From: Pedobacter sp. HDW13
GTDB taxonomy: Bacteria; Bacteroidota; Bacteroidia; Sphingobacteriales; Sphingobacteriaceae
Reading direction: 5' to 3'
Length of the DNA: 64,000 nucleotides
NCBI RefSeq assembly: GCF_011303555.1
Contig: NZ_CP049868.1
Coordinates: 3,596,001 to 3,660,000, forward strand
Part shown: in pieces, positions 46,625-55,990 of the stretch
How the letters are laid out: each line of letters opens with the position of its first letter
Position numbering within the stretch: the stretch's first letter is position 1
The notes under the pieces: model-generated
Seen by the model: only the letters and a program-made list of their open reading frames with translations
Told to the model about the DNA's origin: nothing
Databases searched by the model: none
Translations under genes and position numbers: made by a program

Positions 46625-49143
46625 ATGAAATTCATATATATAGTATTGTTAGGTTTGTGCAGCACTTCGCTATTTGCGCAGAACCCAAAAGAGCAACAAG
46701 CTGCGATCAAAATTGATACAGTAAAAAAAGCCGATCCGTTAAAAACAATTATTACCAAAGAGACGGTCATCAAAAAAGGCTTGTTTAATGTTTACCAAAC
46801 TGGTAACAGGTATTATTTCGAAATTCCGGATTCACTTTTAAAGAGAGAGTTACTATTAACCAATTGGCTGGTTAAAGTACCAGGAGGCAGTCCGAAATAC
46901 GGAGGTGAAGAAATGGGACAAAAAACCATTTTATTTGATAAAGGGATCGGGAAAAAGATCAACCTGAAAATTGTTAATCAAATTACAAAAGTAGATTCGA
47001 CAAGTACGATTGCCAAAGCTGTTGCCTATAATAACCTTGATGCTATTGCTACGGTATTTGATGTGAAAGCCAGGGGAGAGGCCAACAGAAGTTCTTTTAT
47101 AGATGTAACTGATTTTCTGCAAAAGGAAAATTCATTTACCAAACTAAATGATGAGGTACAGAAGCGATTAAGCCTTGGTGCCATCGCCCAGGATAAAAGC
47201 TTCCTGAAAAATGTAACAGCCTATCCTATTAATATTGAGATAAAATCGGTTCGGACTTATTCAGCTACAGTACCAGGGAAGCCCTCACCGGTAATGCCAG
47301 TTTTAGATGCCGCTAAAATCGGAAATGCCGTTACCATGGAGGTTTCGACATCTATTTTGCTCATGCCCAAAACACCTATGGTGCCGCGCGAATTTGATTT
47401 GCGCGTTGGATATTTTGCCGATAGTTATACGCCATTATCAGACGATCAGCAGAATATTGAAACCAAATCATTTATTGTTCGCTATAACCTGGAGCCCAGG
47501 GCAGAAGACATGGCCAAATACAAAAGGGGCGAACTGGTAGAACCCAAACAGCCTATTGTATACTACTTAGATCCTGCAACACCAAAGCAGTGGCGGCCAT
47601 ACCTGATTCAGGGAATTAATGACTGGAATGAGGCATTTAAAGCGGCTGGTTTTAAGAACGCGATTATCGGTAAGGAATGGCCGGAAGGCGATACAACGAT
47701 GAGCCTTGAAGATGCCCGTTATAAAATACTACGTTATCTGCCTTCAGATGTTGCCAATGCCTACGGGCCTAATATCCATGATCCCCGAAGCGGGGAAATA
47801 TTGCAAAGTTATATCGGGTGGTATCATAATGTAATGTCTTTGGTACATGACTGGTATATGCTTCAGGCAGGACCGAATGATCCAAGAGCGCGCCATATGA
47901 CTTTTAGTGATGATTTAATGGGCGAGTTGATCAGATTTGTATCATCACATGAAGTAGGGCATACTTTAGGCCTTCGCCATAATATGGGCAGCAGTAGCTT
48001 AACACCTGTAGAAAAATTAAGGGATAAGGCCTGGGTAGAGAAATATGGCCATACCAGTTCAATTATGGATTATGCCCGTTTCAACTATGTGGCACAGCCC
48101 GAAGACAGCATTGGTGCAGCCGGTATTATGCCACGCATTAACGATTATGATAAATGGGCAATTAAATGGGGTTACACTTATATTGGTGCCAAGGATGTAG
48201 CTACTGACCGGAAAATTGTTTCTAAGTGGATTAGCGATACGCTAAAAGATAATCCAAGGTTATGGTTTGGTGGGGAAGGTATGAATAATGATGCCCGCTG
48301 CCAGACTGAGGATGTTGGTGACAATAGCATGAAAGCCAGCGAATATGGGATTAAAAACCTAAAGTACGTGGTTAAAAACTTACCCGAGTGGACCAAAGAG
48401 GAGGGGATTTATATAAAAACCTTAGCCAAATGTATATTCAGGTGATTAACCAGTTTAACCGCTATGTAACCCATGTGACCAAAAATATTGGAAGTGTTTA
48501 CGAAACGATTAAATATCCTGGAGATGCAGGTGACAGTTATGCCTCAGCGCCCGTTGATAAGCAAAGAGAAGCGGTAGCGTTCTTAAATAAACAGGTTTTT
48601 GAAACGCCTACCTGGCTGCTTGATCAAAACATCTTAAATAAAATTGGTAATCCGATACGTTACAGCAGTGTTAGGGTTATTCAGGAGCGAGCCATGAATG
48701 CTGTATTCAGTGATCGTGCGTTTAACACCCTGTACATGATGGAGGAACGTTTTGGTAAAGAAAATACTTATTCGATGAATGCATTGCTGGCCGATATGAA
48801 GGCTGGTGTTTGGAGCGAGTTGAATACCCATCAGCCAATAGAGCAATTTCGCAGGGATGTTCAAAAATTCTATGTTAATGCTTTGCTGCGGAGTATGAAA
48901 GAATCGGAGGTGGGTTACAATGCCATTGGATTATTATTCGGTGGTACTCAAGCTGCAGAAATGATGCCTTTAACCACAGGCTCAGATATTGGGGCATTAA
49001 TAGCTGTTCATTTAGAAGACTTGCGTAAAAATATTCTCGCCACAATTCCTTCAACGACCGATATCGATTCAAAAGAGCATCTGGAATATGTGGCCGATTA
49101 TATCAAGAAAGCCCTCGATAACCGTTTTAGCACTAAATTATAA
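46625..49143 (+). pseudogene. Zinc metalloprotease (HExxH), frameshifted near residue 594
   Basis: Two frames together give an 839-residue secreted metalloprotease of the DUF5117/DUF5118/DUF4953 group, the same length as its paralogue upstream. The signal peptide is 'MKFIYIVLLGLCSTSLFAQ'. The active site is complete: H442-E443-V-G-H446-T-L-G-L-R-H452. The frame breaks at a run of four G (48403-48406): the protein 'LPEWTKEEG' should continue 'DLYKNLSQMYIQVINQFNRYVTHVTKNIGSVYE' in the next frame and then to 'SKEHLEYVADYIKKALDNRFSTKL'. As read, the first frame ends 'IYIKTLAKCIFR' at 606 residues. Either a real loss of the C-terminal third or a one-base error. The peptidase would act in the periplasm or outside on peptides. 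Confidence 0.88.
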
Positions 49144-49194
49144 CACTGAGAGAACTTAGGATAATTGATTTTGGGAATTAATACGAAAGCAAAA

Positions 49195-50592
49195 ATGAGG
49201 AGTAAATTATTAGCCATTTTATTATGGTGCAGCCTCGCGGCTGGCAACGTTTATGCTAATGGAAATAAAGCAACTATTGACTGCACCATTTATGGAAACA
49301 GAGCCAGTGGATTGTTTTTATACGAGCTCAAAGATGGTACGACGGTAAGTTTAGGGTTTAAACGACCCGATGTTAATGGGAACTGTAATTTTGAAGTTGA
49401 TGTTAAAGAAGGTATCTTTTTTTTCAAAAAGGCAGGAGGAAAGGGGCATGAGTTCAAATATACCATCTACCTTAAAGCAGGTGAACATAAAAAAGTTAGC
49501 TTTTACATGGAAAAGAGCTCTGTTGATTACGATAGTTGCGTTATTGAGAATGAAAATACCGAAAGCAAATTTTTACAGGAATGGTTAAATGCCAAGAATG
49601 AATATAGTCATTCCGTTGCTACTAAACCAGATATTGGCCGTAGTAAGTATGCTCAGTTCGAAAAATTTGCCATCTCATTTTTGGCTTCACACAAAACCAA
49701 TAACACTTATTTTAATATCTGGCTTAACGATAAGGTTAGTATTGATCTTAAATATCTGAAAGCTGGCAATTATTTTGGTTTAGGGAGGCTGAATGCCAAT
49801 TATGATAGTACGGCAAATGCTCAGCCATTTTATAAACCTCTGCTTGATAAAAATATAGTGAACGATGTTCGTTTGCTACGTTCTGAACATGGAATGGAAT
49901 TGCTTGATTATGTTTTTGGTTATCGGAAGTTTATTGAAGTTAAAAATCAGGAGAAGGTTTTAGAGAACTATTTTTCTCCTGAAAATGCCGCAAAAATAAA
50001 TAATGGTAGTGTTAAGGTAGCTTTCCTTTTGCATAAGATGCCCGGGGTTAAAGAATTTGAGCATTTTGTGAAGTATGTAGAGCCATACAAGGATATTTTT
50101 ACAACTGTAGCGCAAAAAGAGGCTTATCAGAAATTATACAATGATTTAACTCCGTTTGCAGTAGGGAAAGCTGGTTATAACTTTGAGCTTAAAGACGTAA
50201 ATGAAAAAACGTATACCTTAAACGGCTTTAAGGGCAAGGTTGTGGTTATAGATGTTTGGGCCATGTGGTGTGCTCCTTGTTTAGCAGAAAAGCCAATCAT
50301 GGAAAAAATTGCCGAAGGCTATAAGAATAGGAATGATATTGCTTTTATTGGAATGTCGGTTGATGGGTACAGTAAAAAGGATGCCTGGAAAGGTTTTGTG
50401 AAAAAACATGCCTTTACAAGTATTGAATTATTATCACAATTCGATGAATCACTTTTTAAGTTCTACAAGATATCTGTTATTCCACGTTTTCTGATTTTTG
50501 ACCGTGAAGGAAAAATAGTAACGGTTGATGCACCGCGGCCATCAGATCCCCGCTTTAAGAAAATAGTAGATGCTGCATTAGCGGTAAAGTAA
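49195..50592 (+). CDS. TlpA-like thioredoxin-fold protein with CAPC site
   Basis: A 465-residue exported protein from the ATG at 49195 (a TTG ten codons upstream lacks a signal-like start). The signal peptide is 'LLAILLWCSLAAGNVYAN'. Residues about 25-320 form a large N-terminal region I cannot assign beyond beta-strands ('ATIDCTIYGNRASGLFLYELKDGTTVSLGF') and helices. Residues about 325-465 are a TlpA/AhpC-type thioredoxin fold: 'GKAGYNFELKDVNEKTYTLNGFKGKVVVIDVWAMWCAPCLAEKPIMEKIA' with C359-A-P-C362, then 'IAFIGMSVDGYSKKDAW', 'FDESLFKFYKISVIPRFLIFDREGKIV' with the cis-Pro in 'VIPRF'. It is a predicted periplasmic disulfide reductase. It belongs to the operon with 51 bp to the protease gene. 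Confidence 0.9.
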   Translation: MRSKLLAILLWCSLAAGNVYANGNKATIDCTIYGNRASGLFLYELKDGTTVSLGFKRPDVNGNCNFEVDVKEGIFFFKKAGGKGHEFKYTIYLKAGEHKKVSFYMEKSSVDYDSCVIENENTESKFLQEWLNAKNEYSHSVATKPDIGRSKYAQFEKFAISFLASHKTNNTYFNIWLNDKVSIDLKYLKAGNYFGLGRLNANYDSTANAQPFYKPLLDKNIVNDVRLLRSEHGMELLDYVFGYRKFIEVKNQEKVLENYFSPENAAKINNGSVKVAFLLHKMPGVKEFEHFVKYVEPYKDIFTTVAQKEAYQKLYNDLTPFAVGKAGYNFELKDVNEKTYTLNGFKGKVVVIDVWAMWCAPCLAEKPIMEKIAEGYKNRNDIAFIGMSVDGYSKKDAWKGFVKKHAFTSIELLSQFDESLFKFYKISVIPRFLIFDREGKIVTVDAPRPSDPRFKKIVDAALAVK

Positions 50593-50640
50593 ATTATATA
50601 TGCTTTAAATATTGCTATGATGCAATAATTAATTAGTGAA

Positions 50641-52410
50641 ATGAAAAAAGAGATAAAAATAGTTTTGTGTGCCATTTTTTGCTTTGTTAATGTAATCAAT
50701 GTTTTAGCACAACAAAAGCCTGCGGAAATTTCGGGAGTGATTACGCAAAAGAAAAATTATGAAATTACTATAGTTGGCAAAGCTGAAGGCAAGTCGTTCA
50801 GGGCCATTCAATACTTAATTGATACTGCCACAAATAAGTTTTCGATTGTAATGCCGGTCTTAGCAAATACATCGTATGAAATGCGGGTTGCAGTAATGAA
50901 GATGGGCCACAGAAGGTTAGAGACCGATTACGTGGTTAATTTTCCATTGAAACTGGTGGCTGGCCAAAAACTAAATATAGCCCTTGATGAGGCCGCTTTT
51001 AAAGCGAAAAAAGGGTTCATTATTGCGAAACAAGCGGCCAAATTCCCGATGACTCAGGTTAGTGGTAAAGTGGTTACAAGTTTAAAATGGGCTATTGATC
51101 TTTCTTTAGAAAAAGTGGTTGAGGGGCGTTGTCAAACAATTGAAACGTATACCATAGCTAAAAGCGATTCAACCTTTAATTTTAATCTTCCGATCCAAAA
51201 AGAAGGTCTTTACTACCTTTCTTCGGCCAGGTTTAAAAAACGGTTATACCTTAAGCCCAATGATCAGATTAATCTGGTATTTGATTATAATACGGGTGTT
51301 GAACTGAGCGCTTCAAAAACAACTGAAGCCAACCGGTTGATTAGTGAATGGGAACGGTTGATTAACCCACTAAAGCTCATGAGCCTCGAAAAGAAGCCTG
51401 ATCGTGAAGCATTTTCTGCGCTTTATAAACCGCTCCAGGTAAAAGTTAGTGATTTTATCCGCCAGGTTAAAACAGCCGACCCTGCTTTTAACTCGCTCTT
51501 TAAGGTAGCGGTTCAGATGGATAACAGTCTGCTGGCATTAAACATGCTGTTAAAATCTTCTACTGAAAAAAGAGGAGGCTACATTTACCAGTCTAAAAAC
51601 TTTTTAGCCGTCCCTGATTACTATCAGCAGCTTTTGAGAGATAACAGCATAAAATCAGGACAAATTCTTCAATTGGGAGAAGGGTATGATTATATTAATT
51701 TGTACGCCAGGTTTTGTTTAAATCATCTGAACGAAAACCAGAAAGCGCAAATGGGTGATGCAGAGCGGGTGAAGTTATTGATGAATGCCATTACAAACGA
51801 CAGTCTGAAATCTTTTGTACTGAAAGCGCAGCTGGAAGAGTTAGAATTAAACATTGCTAATTACAGCGAATTTAGGGATACTTTCATGCCTTATCAAAAA
51901 TATGCTAAACCATCTTCTGTGAAACAGAAATATGAAGCACAGTTAAAAACGTTTATTGCCGACACTGCTTTTATCGGGAAATCGGCTGCTGACTTTATTT
52001 TGCCTGATGCAAGCGGTAAAATGGTTTCGATGAAAGATTTTAAAGGAAAAGTAGTATTAATTGATGTATGGGCAACCTGGTGCGGACCTTGTAAAGCACA
52101 AATACCTTTCTTAAAAGAAGTAGAAGAACATTACAAAGGCAATAACAATGTAGTGTTTGTGGGAATTTCTTTAGATGCCGAAAAAGATAAAGAGAAATGG
52201 CTGGGCATGATTAAAGAGAAAGCATTAGAAGGTGTACAGCTTTTGGATAATGTTGGGGATGCTTTTGGGCGGAAATATAAAATGGTGGCTATCCCAAGAT
52301 TCTTATTAATTGATAAGCGCGGAAATTGGGCTGAGGTAAGATGCCCGCTGCCTGAGAATAAGGAAAAGCTTAAGGGCTATATTGATCGAGAGCTTAGCAG
52401 AAGCCTGTAA
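50641..52410 (+). CDS. TlpA-like thioredoxin-fold protein with CGPC site
   Basis: A 589-residue exported protein (signal 'IVLCAIFCFVNVINVLAQ'). The N-terminal about 440 residues are of unknown fold with beta strands early and helices later ('ELELNIANYSEFRDTFMPYQKYA'). The C-terminus is a TlpA-type thioredoxin: 'GKSAADFILPDASGKMVSMKDFKGKVVLIDVWATWCGPCKAQIPFLKEVEEHY' with C481-G-P-C484, and 'FVGISLDAEKDKEKWLGM', 'GRKYKMVAIPRFLLIDKRGNW' with cis-Pro. The larger N-terminal part than in the first TlpA suggests a different partner. It is the last gene of the operon, followed by an intrinsic terminator. Confidence 0.9.
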   Translation: MKKEIKIVLCAIFCFVNVINVLAQQKPAEISGVITQKKNYEITIVGKAEGKSFRAIQYLIDTATNKFSIVMPVLANTSYEMRVAVMKMGHRRLETDYVVNFPLKLVAGQKLNIALDEAAFKAKKGFIIAKQAAKFPMTQVSGKVVTSLKWAIDLSLEKVVEGRCQTIETYTIAKSDSTFNFNLPIQKEGLYYLSSARFKKRLYLKPNDQINLVFDYNTGVELSASKTTEANRLISEWERLINPLKLMSLEKKPDREAFSALYKPLQVKVSDFIRQVKTADPAFNSLFKVAVQMDNSLLALNMLLKSSTEKRGGYIYQSKNFLAVPDYYQQLLRDNSIKSGQILQLGEGYDYINLYARFCLNHLNENQKAQMGDAERVKLLMNAITNDSLKSFVLKAQLEELELNIANYSEFRDTFMPYQKYAKPSSVKQKYEAQLKTFIADTAFIGKSAADFILPDASGKMVSMKDFKGKVVLIDVWATWCGPCKAQIPFLKEVEEHYKGNNNVVFVGISLDAEKDKEKWLGMIKEKALEGVQLLDNVGDAFGRKYKMVAIPRFLLIDKRGNWAEVRCPLPENKEKLKGYIDRELSRSL

Positions 52411-52414
52411 AAAG

Positions 52415-52448
52415 AAAAGCAAGAATCCTTAAGGGTTCTTGCTTTTTT
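52415..52448 (+). terminator. Intrinsic terminator ending the 20-kb operon
   Basis: Left arm AAAAGCAAGAATCC (52415-52428) pairs with GGGTTCTTGCTTTT (52433-52446), one G-T wobble, 4-nt loop, then two more T. It starts 5 nt after the TlpA stop. The A-rich 5' side may also serve the convergent AraC gene ending at 52483. Confidence 0.85.
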
Positions 52449-52482
52449 AGCATATATGCCAGCTAACTTTAGTTGCCGGGAT

Positions 52483-53394
52483 TTAATTAGCATGAATAAA
52501 CCGCATGCCATTTTGGTTGTGGCGCCTGTTAGACAAAGTGTTTAGCTCTTTGTATTCTCGCGGGGTTTTTCCGGTAACTTTTTTGAAAATTCTGGTGAAA
52601 TAGAAAGGATCGTCATAACCAACCTCGCCCGCAATTTCCTTTACAATTAAGTTGCTGGTGGTTAGTAATTCGCTTGCATGCTTAATTTTTATCCTGATAA
52701 AGTATTCTATTGGCGATAAGCCTGTTTTTTGTTTAAAAAGAACCGAGTAGTGTGAGGGAGAATACCTGAAGGTTTCAGCAATTTCATCCACACAAAGGCG
52801 CTTATGAAGATTGGCTTTCATGTAAGAAATCGATTGTTCCAGCTGATCTTCTCTTTCTAATACTGGTTTCTGCTTTTGGTTCGAAAACAGAAAAAATGAA
52901 ATAAAACGGTACAGGCAAAGGTTAGCATAAGCTATATTTTCAGCGCTAAGTTCTTTTGACAGGCTGTTAAATATTTCATTCCATGAATCGATAATGAGCC
53001 CGTCGAAATGAAGTTCGGTAGGGGAGGCAAATTTATTTAAACCAAAGGCCACATTCAGTTCATTGATCATGTTTCCGTTAAAATGCAAACAATAAATTTC
53101 TCCGGGATACTGTTCATCTACTTCATAGCTGTAAAACTCATTTGGAGGGAGTAACATAAACTGGTTGGATTTGAGCTGGAAATTACCATAAGAGGTATTG
53201 CAATTCAACTTACCCGTTAAACAATAAATCAATACATAGTCTGGTGTATGTGTTTCACTTTTTAACGGCGATTGACCAATTTGAGTAATGTACAGCAGGT
53301 TCTTAAAAGGCATATTTTTAATGCTGTTTTGTACTTCTTCCGGAATGGTAATTTGTTCAGCTAGGAGAGCGCCTTCATGCAAAAAATAATTCAT
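52483..53394 (-). CDS. AraC-family transcriptional regulator
   Basis: A 303-residue cytoplasmic protein. Residues about 30-150 form a cupin-like sensor ('PDYVLIYCLTGKLNCNTSYGNFQLKSNQFMLLPPNEFYSYEVDEQYPGEIYCLHFNG'). Residues about 190-285 hold two AraC helix-turn-helix motifs: 'QSISYMKANLHKRLCVDEIAETFRYSPSHYSVLFKQKTGLSPIEYFIRIKIKHASELL' and 'TTSNLIVKEIAGEVGYDDPFYFTRIFKKVTGKTPREYK'. It is convergent with the 20-kb operon (terminator between), so it may regulate that operon or an unlinked one. No target site is proposed. Confidence 0.93.
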   Translation of the reverse strand: MNYFLHEGALLAEQITIPEEVQNSIKNMPFKNLLYITQIGQSPLKSETHTPDYVLIYCLTGKLNCNTSYGNFQLKSNQFMLLPPNEFYSYEVDEQYPGEIYCLHFNGNMINELNVAFGLNKFASPTELHFDGLIIDSWNEIFNSLSKELSAENIAYANLCLYRFISFFLFSNQKQKPVLEREDQLEQSISYMKANLHKRLCVDEIAETFRYSPSHYSVLFKQKTGLSPIEYFIRIKIKHASELLTTSNLIVKEIAGEVGYDDPFYFTRIFKKVTGKTPREYKELNTLSNRRHNQNGMRFIHAN

Positions 53395-53614
53395 AAACCC
53401 TTGGTTAGTTTGTGTAGTTGTTGATGCTCAAAGATGGGGAGAAAAAAAAGGTAACAAGAAAAAAGTACCACTACAAAACCATAACAATATGCCTTTAAAT
53501 GCAAATAAAGGGTGCTCTTTGCCTAAAAAGGATAAAAAAGCCAAGGTGCTCAGTTTTTTTACCGGCAGCGGGGATAAAAGGATTTGCAGGTATTGGGGTT
53601 TTAAATGTGGTAAA

Positions 53615-55264
53615 TTATAGCCGCTGAAGCTGTGAAAGGAAAGTGACTAAGTTATAATCAAGGCCGGTTAAGTTTAACTTTTTACGTAAGCGGGTTCGTG
53701 CGATTTCGATCGATTTAATGTTTTGATGAGTGATGGCCGAAATCTCTTTGGTAGTCATGTTCAATTTTAAAAAAGCACATAATTTTTTCTCGCTCGGACT
53801 AAGGTTCGGAAATCTTTCGTTAAGCACATCGTAAAAATCTTCATGTATCTGCTGAAATCTGAATTCAAATTCTTTCAGAATCTCGGGACGTAAATTTGAC
53901 TGCAAATCTGATACGAGTTTTTGCATTGCAGGTTGGACGTCCTGATCCATACCGCTCTTCATCTTTAGCAGTTTTTCCGAAATATGGTCAATAAGCTCAT
54001 TTTTCTGAATCAGATGCAAGATGTTGGTAGTGAGTTCCTTGTTTTTTAGCTCGATGTCTTTTTCTAAACTTTCTTTCTCTCGTTTTAAATGCGCCTGTTC
54101 GAGTACTGAATTCTTTGCCTTATTTCTTTGCAGGTAAAATAAGAGACTCACAATAATCAGCGATAAAACAAGGCCAACCCCTGCCAATAGGTAAGTCAAC
54201 TCTTTTTCGCGCTGGCTTGCTTCTTTCTCCTTTTGTTTCCTGTCAAACTCAAACTGCATTTCCAGCTGGGTAATCTTATTAGATTTTTCGGCATTAAATA
54301 GCGAGTCGCTTACCCGTTTGTTTAACATCAGGTACTCAAAGGCTAGCTGATAATTGCCTTGTTGCTGATAGAGTTTATACAGGTTGGTAGAAGCGCGGCG
54401 TACCGTTAACAGGTCGCCTGTTTGTTTTCCAAGGTTAATGGCATCCTTTAAGTATTTCTCTGCTAAAGGGTAATTTTTCAGCTCAAAATAAAACTCCCCT
54501 AAACCATCGTACGATAGGATTACGCCCGATTGATCATTGTTTTTTTCGCGGATTGCCAATGCTTCGAGGTAATGCTGAAGTGCCATTTCATTTTTACCTT
54601 GTTTATGAAACAGCCTGCCCTGATTGGTTAGTACGTGAACCAGGTTCTCCTCATCATTTAATTGTTTGCAGATCTTTAAGGCTTCATTATAAAAGAAGTT
54701 CGATTTGTCGAATTCCTTCATCTCTTCGTAAATGATTCCCAGGTTATTTAAAAGGCTTTCCTTTAATTTTTTTTCACGTTCTATTTCTGACTTCTCGGTA
54801 GTGGAAAACTGAAGGGCCTTATTGTAATATTTAATGGCGTTTTTATAATCTCTCTGGTAGTAATTAATGATGCCAATTCCATTGTACGCCGCCAAAAGGT
54901 CATTTGATTTTGCGGTTTTACTTTTTATAATCTCCTGATAGATAGTTAAAGATTTTGGATAATTTCCAATTTGTAAATAAGCCCTGGCCAGATTGATGAT
55001 TGCTTTATTGATAATGGTATCTAATTCGATTTCATTTGCCAGCTGCATCGATTCTTCGGCATAAACCAATGCCTGTTTAGCATCCGATTTACCAACCAGT
55101 TTGGAAAGGGTTAACATAGTCCTTACCTTTTCAAGTTTGGAAGATGCTGTGGATAGATGAACTTTTAAACTATCTATTGTACGTCTATCTGATTGCGCAT
55201 AAATGACATGGCAGACTGAAAATAATGTGATTAAGGTAAAATATATTTTTAGTCGGTATTTCAT
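53615..55264 (-). CDS. TPR sensor with membrane helix and LuxR-like HTH
   Basis: A 549-residue protein with a signal peptide (1-24, 'HVIYAQ'). About seven tetratricopeptide repeats follow (residues about 60-330, e.g. 'AAYNGIGIINYYQRDYKNAIKYYNKALQF', 'NLGIIYEEMKEFDKSNFFYNEALKI', 'LGEFYFELKNYPLAEKYLKDAI'). One transmembrane helix ('LTYLLAGVGLVLSLIIVSLLFYLQR', about 350-374) precedes a coiled coil (about 380-425). The end is a LuxR-like HTH (residues about 490-549): 'FPNLSPSEKKLCAFLKLNMTTKEISAITHQNIKSIEIARTRLRKKLNL'. So the TPRs are periplasmic and the HTH cytoplasmic. Such regulators are common in Bacteroidota; the signal sensed is unknown. Confidence 0.92.
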   Translation of the reverse strand: MKYRLKIYFTLITLFSVCHVIYAQSDRRTIDSLKVHLSTASSKLEKVRTMLTLSKLVGKSDAKQALVYAEESMQLANEIELDTIINKAIINLARAYLQIGNYPKSLTIYQEIIKSKTAKSNDLLAAYNGIGIINYYQRDYKNAIKYYNKALQFSTTEKSEIEREKKLKESLLNNLGIIYEEMKEFDKSNFFYNEALKICKQLNDEENLVHVLTNQGRLFHKQGKNEMALQHYLEALAIREKNNDQSGVILSYDGLGEFYFELKNYPLAEKYLKDAINLGKQTGDLLTVRRASTNLYKLYQQQGNYQLAFEYLMLNKRVSDSLFNAEKSNKITQLEMQFEFDRKQKEKEASQREKELTYLLAGVGLVLSLIIVSLLFYLQRNKAKNSVLEQAHLKREKESLEKDIELKNKELTTNILHLIQKNELIDHISEKLLKMKSGMDQDVQPAMQKLVSDLQSNLRPEILKEFEFRFQQIHEDFYDVLNERFPNLSPSEKKLCAFLKLNMTTKEISAITHQNIKSIEIARTRLRKKLNLTGLDYNLVTFLSQLQRL

Positions 55265-55990
55265 TCTTTTTTGATATTAAAGAAAGGGGATGCTGTCATT
55301 AAACCGAAAGTTTTTTATGATAGTCAAACTTACAAATCTTAAGTTGTATTTGTATAAAGCGCTTGGTTAAATACTTTGTAATATTTAAAAAAAACTTCTA
55401 CAGGGTAAAGGCAATTTTATTTTTTAGTATAAAAGATATTGAATGAGCGCAGAGTTGATGGCTTCCGACACTGAATGTCTTTTTTCTTCATACCTTAAAA
55501 TTGGTGGAATAGGATCCAAAATGGTTTACGCAAAATAAGTAAAACTTCCAGTTTTTTTCATTAACATATCAATCATTCGGTAGAGCCAATTGAAACGCGC
55601 TTTTAATGGATTCGCAAATCGACTGTTTTTTTTCGCAATCCGATAATATTTTCCCCGAAAAGGCTCTTAGATTTACATAACCAAATTTAAATGAGCCAGT
55701 GAAAAATTGTTACCTGAGGCTGCACCCTGTAGTTTCCTTAATGATTTTTATTGTTTTTACTATCCAATAAGAGCTGCAATAAATGAAGAAATAATCTATA
55801 GAAACGGTGAAGAAAACACTTGGCTATCTTAACTGGCAGGATTTTTTTCTTAAGTAATTATTCATGAAGTATATCATTGCAATATTTTTTATCAGGAGTC
55901 TTTTTGAAAATCAGACCTTTTACCGAGCATAAACCTTGCCTAAACAGTAAATAAATACGAACGGACATTAATCAAAAATAATCACAAAAA
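55265..55990. other. 726-bp divergent intergenic region
   Basis: No gene seen. It contains the conserved element at 55611-55698, shared with the region upstream of the GH38-like gene. The 280 bp between that element and the GH92 start contain no other recognised motif, which would give the GH92 transcript a long leader if the element's box is the promoter. Confidence 0.5.
55611..55698 (+). promoter_or_regulatory. Shared regulatory element upstream of GH92 (copy A)
   Basis: Two TTCGCAA units (55611-55617, 55632-55638) start 21 bp apart, with ACTG and a run of eight T between. From 55668 the -7-like box TAGATTTA follows (seven of eight matches to TAnnTTTG), then CCAAAT and GAGCCA (55693-55698). 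Distances match copy B at 63019 exactly: 56 bp from first TTCGCAA to TTAGATTT. It looks like an activator-binding direct repeat on one helix face followed by a promoter. The regulator is unknown. Confidence 0.65.

Noticed and set aside
48388..49143. Separate 251-residue protein after the metalloprotease
   Set aside because: It continues the protease in another frame, and its length and order match the C-terminus of the paralogue.
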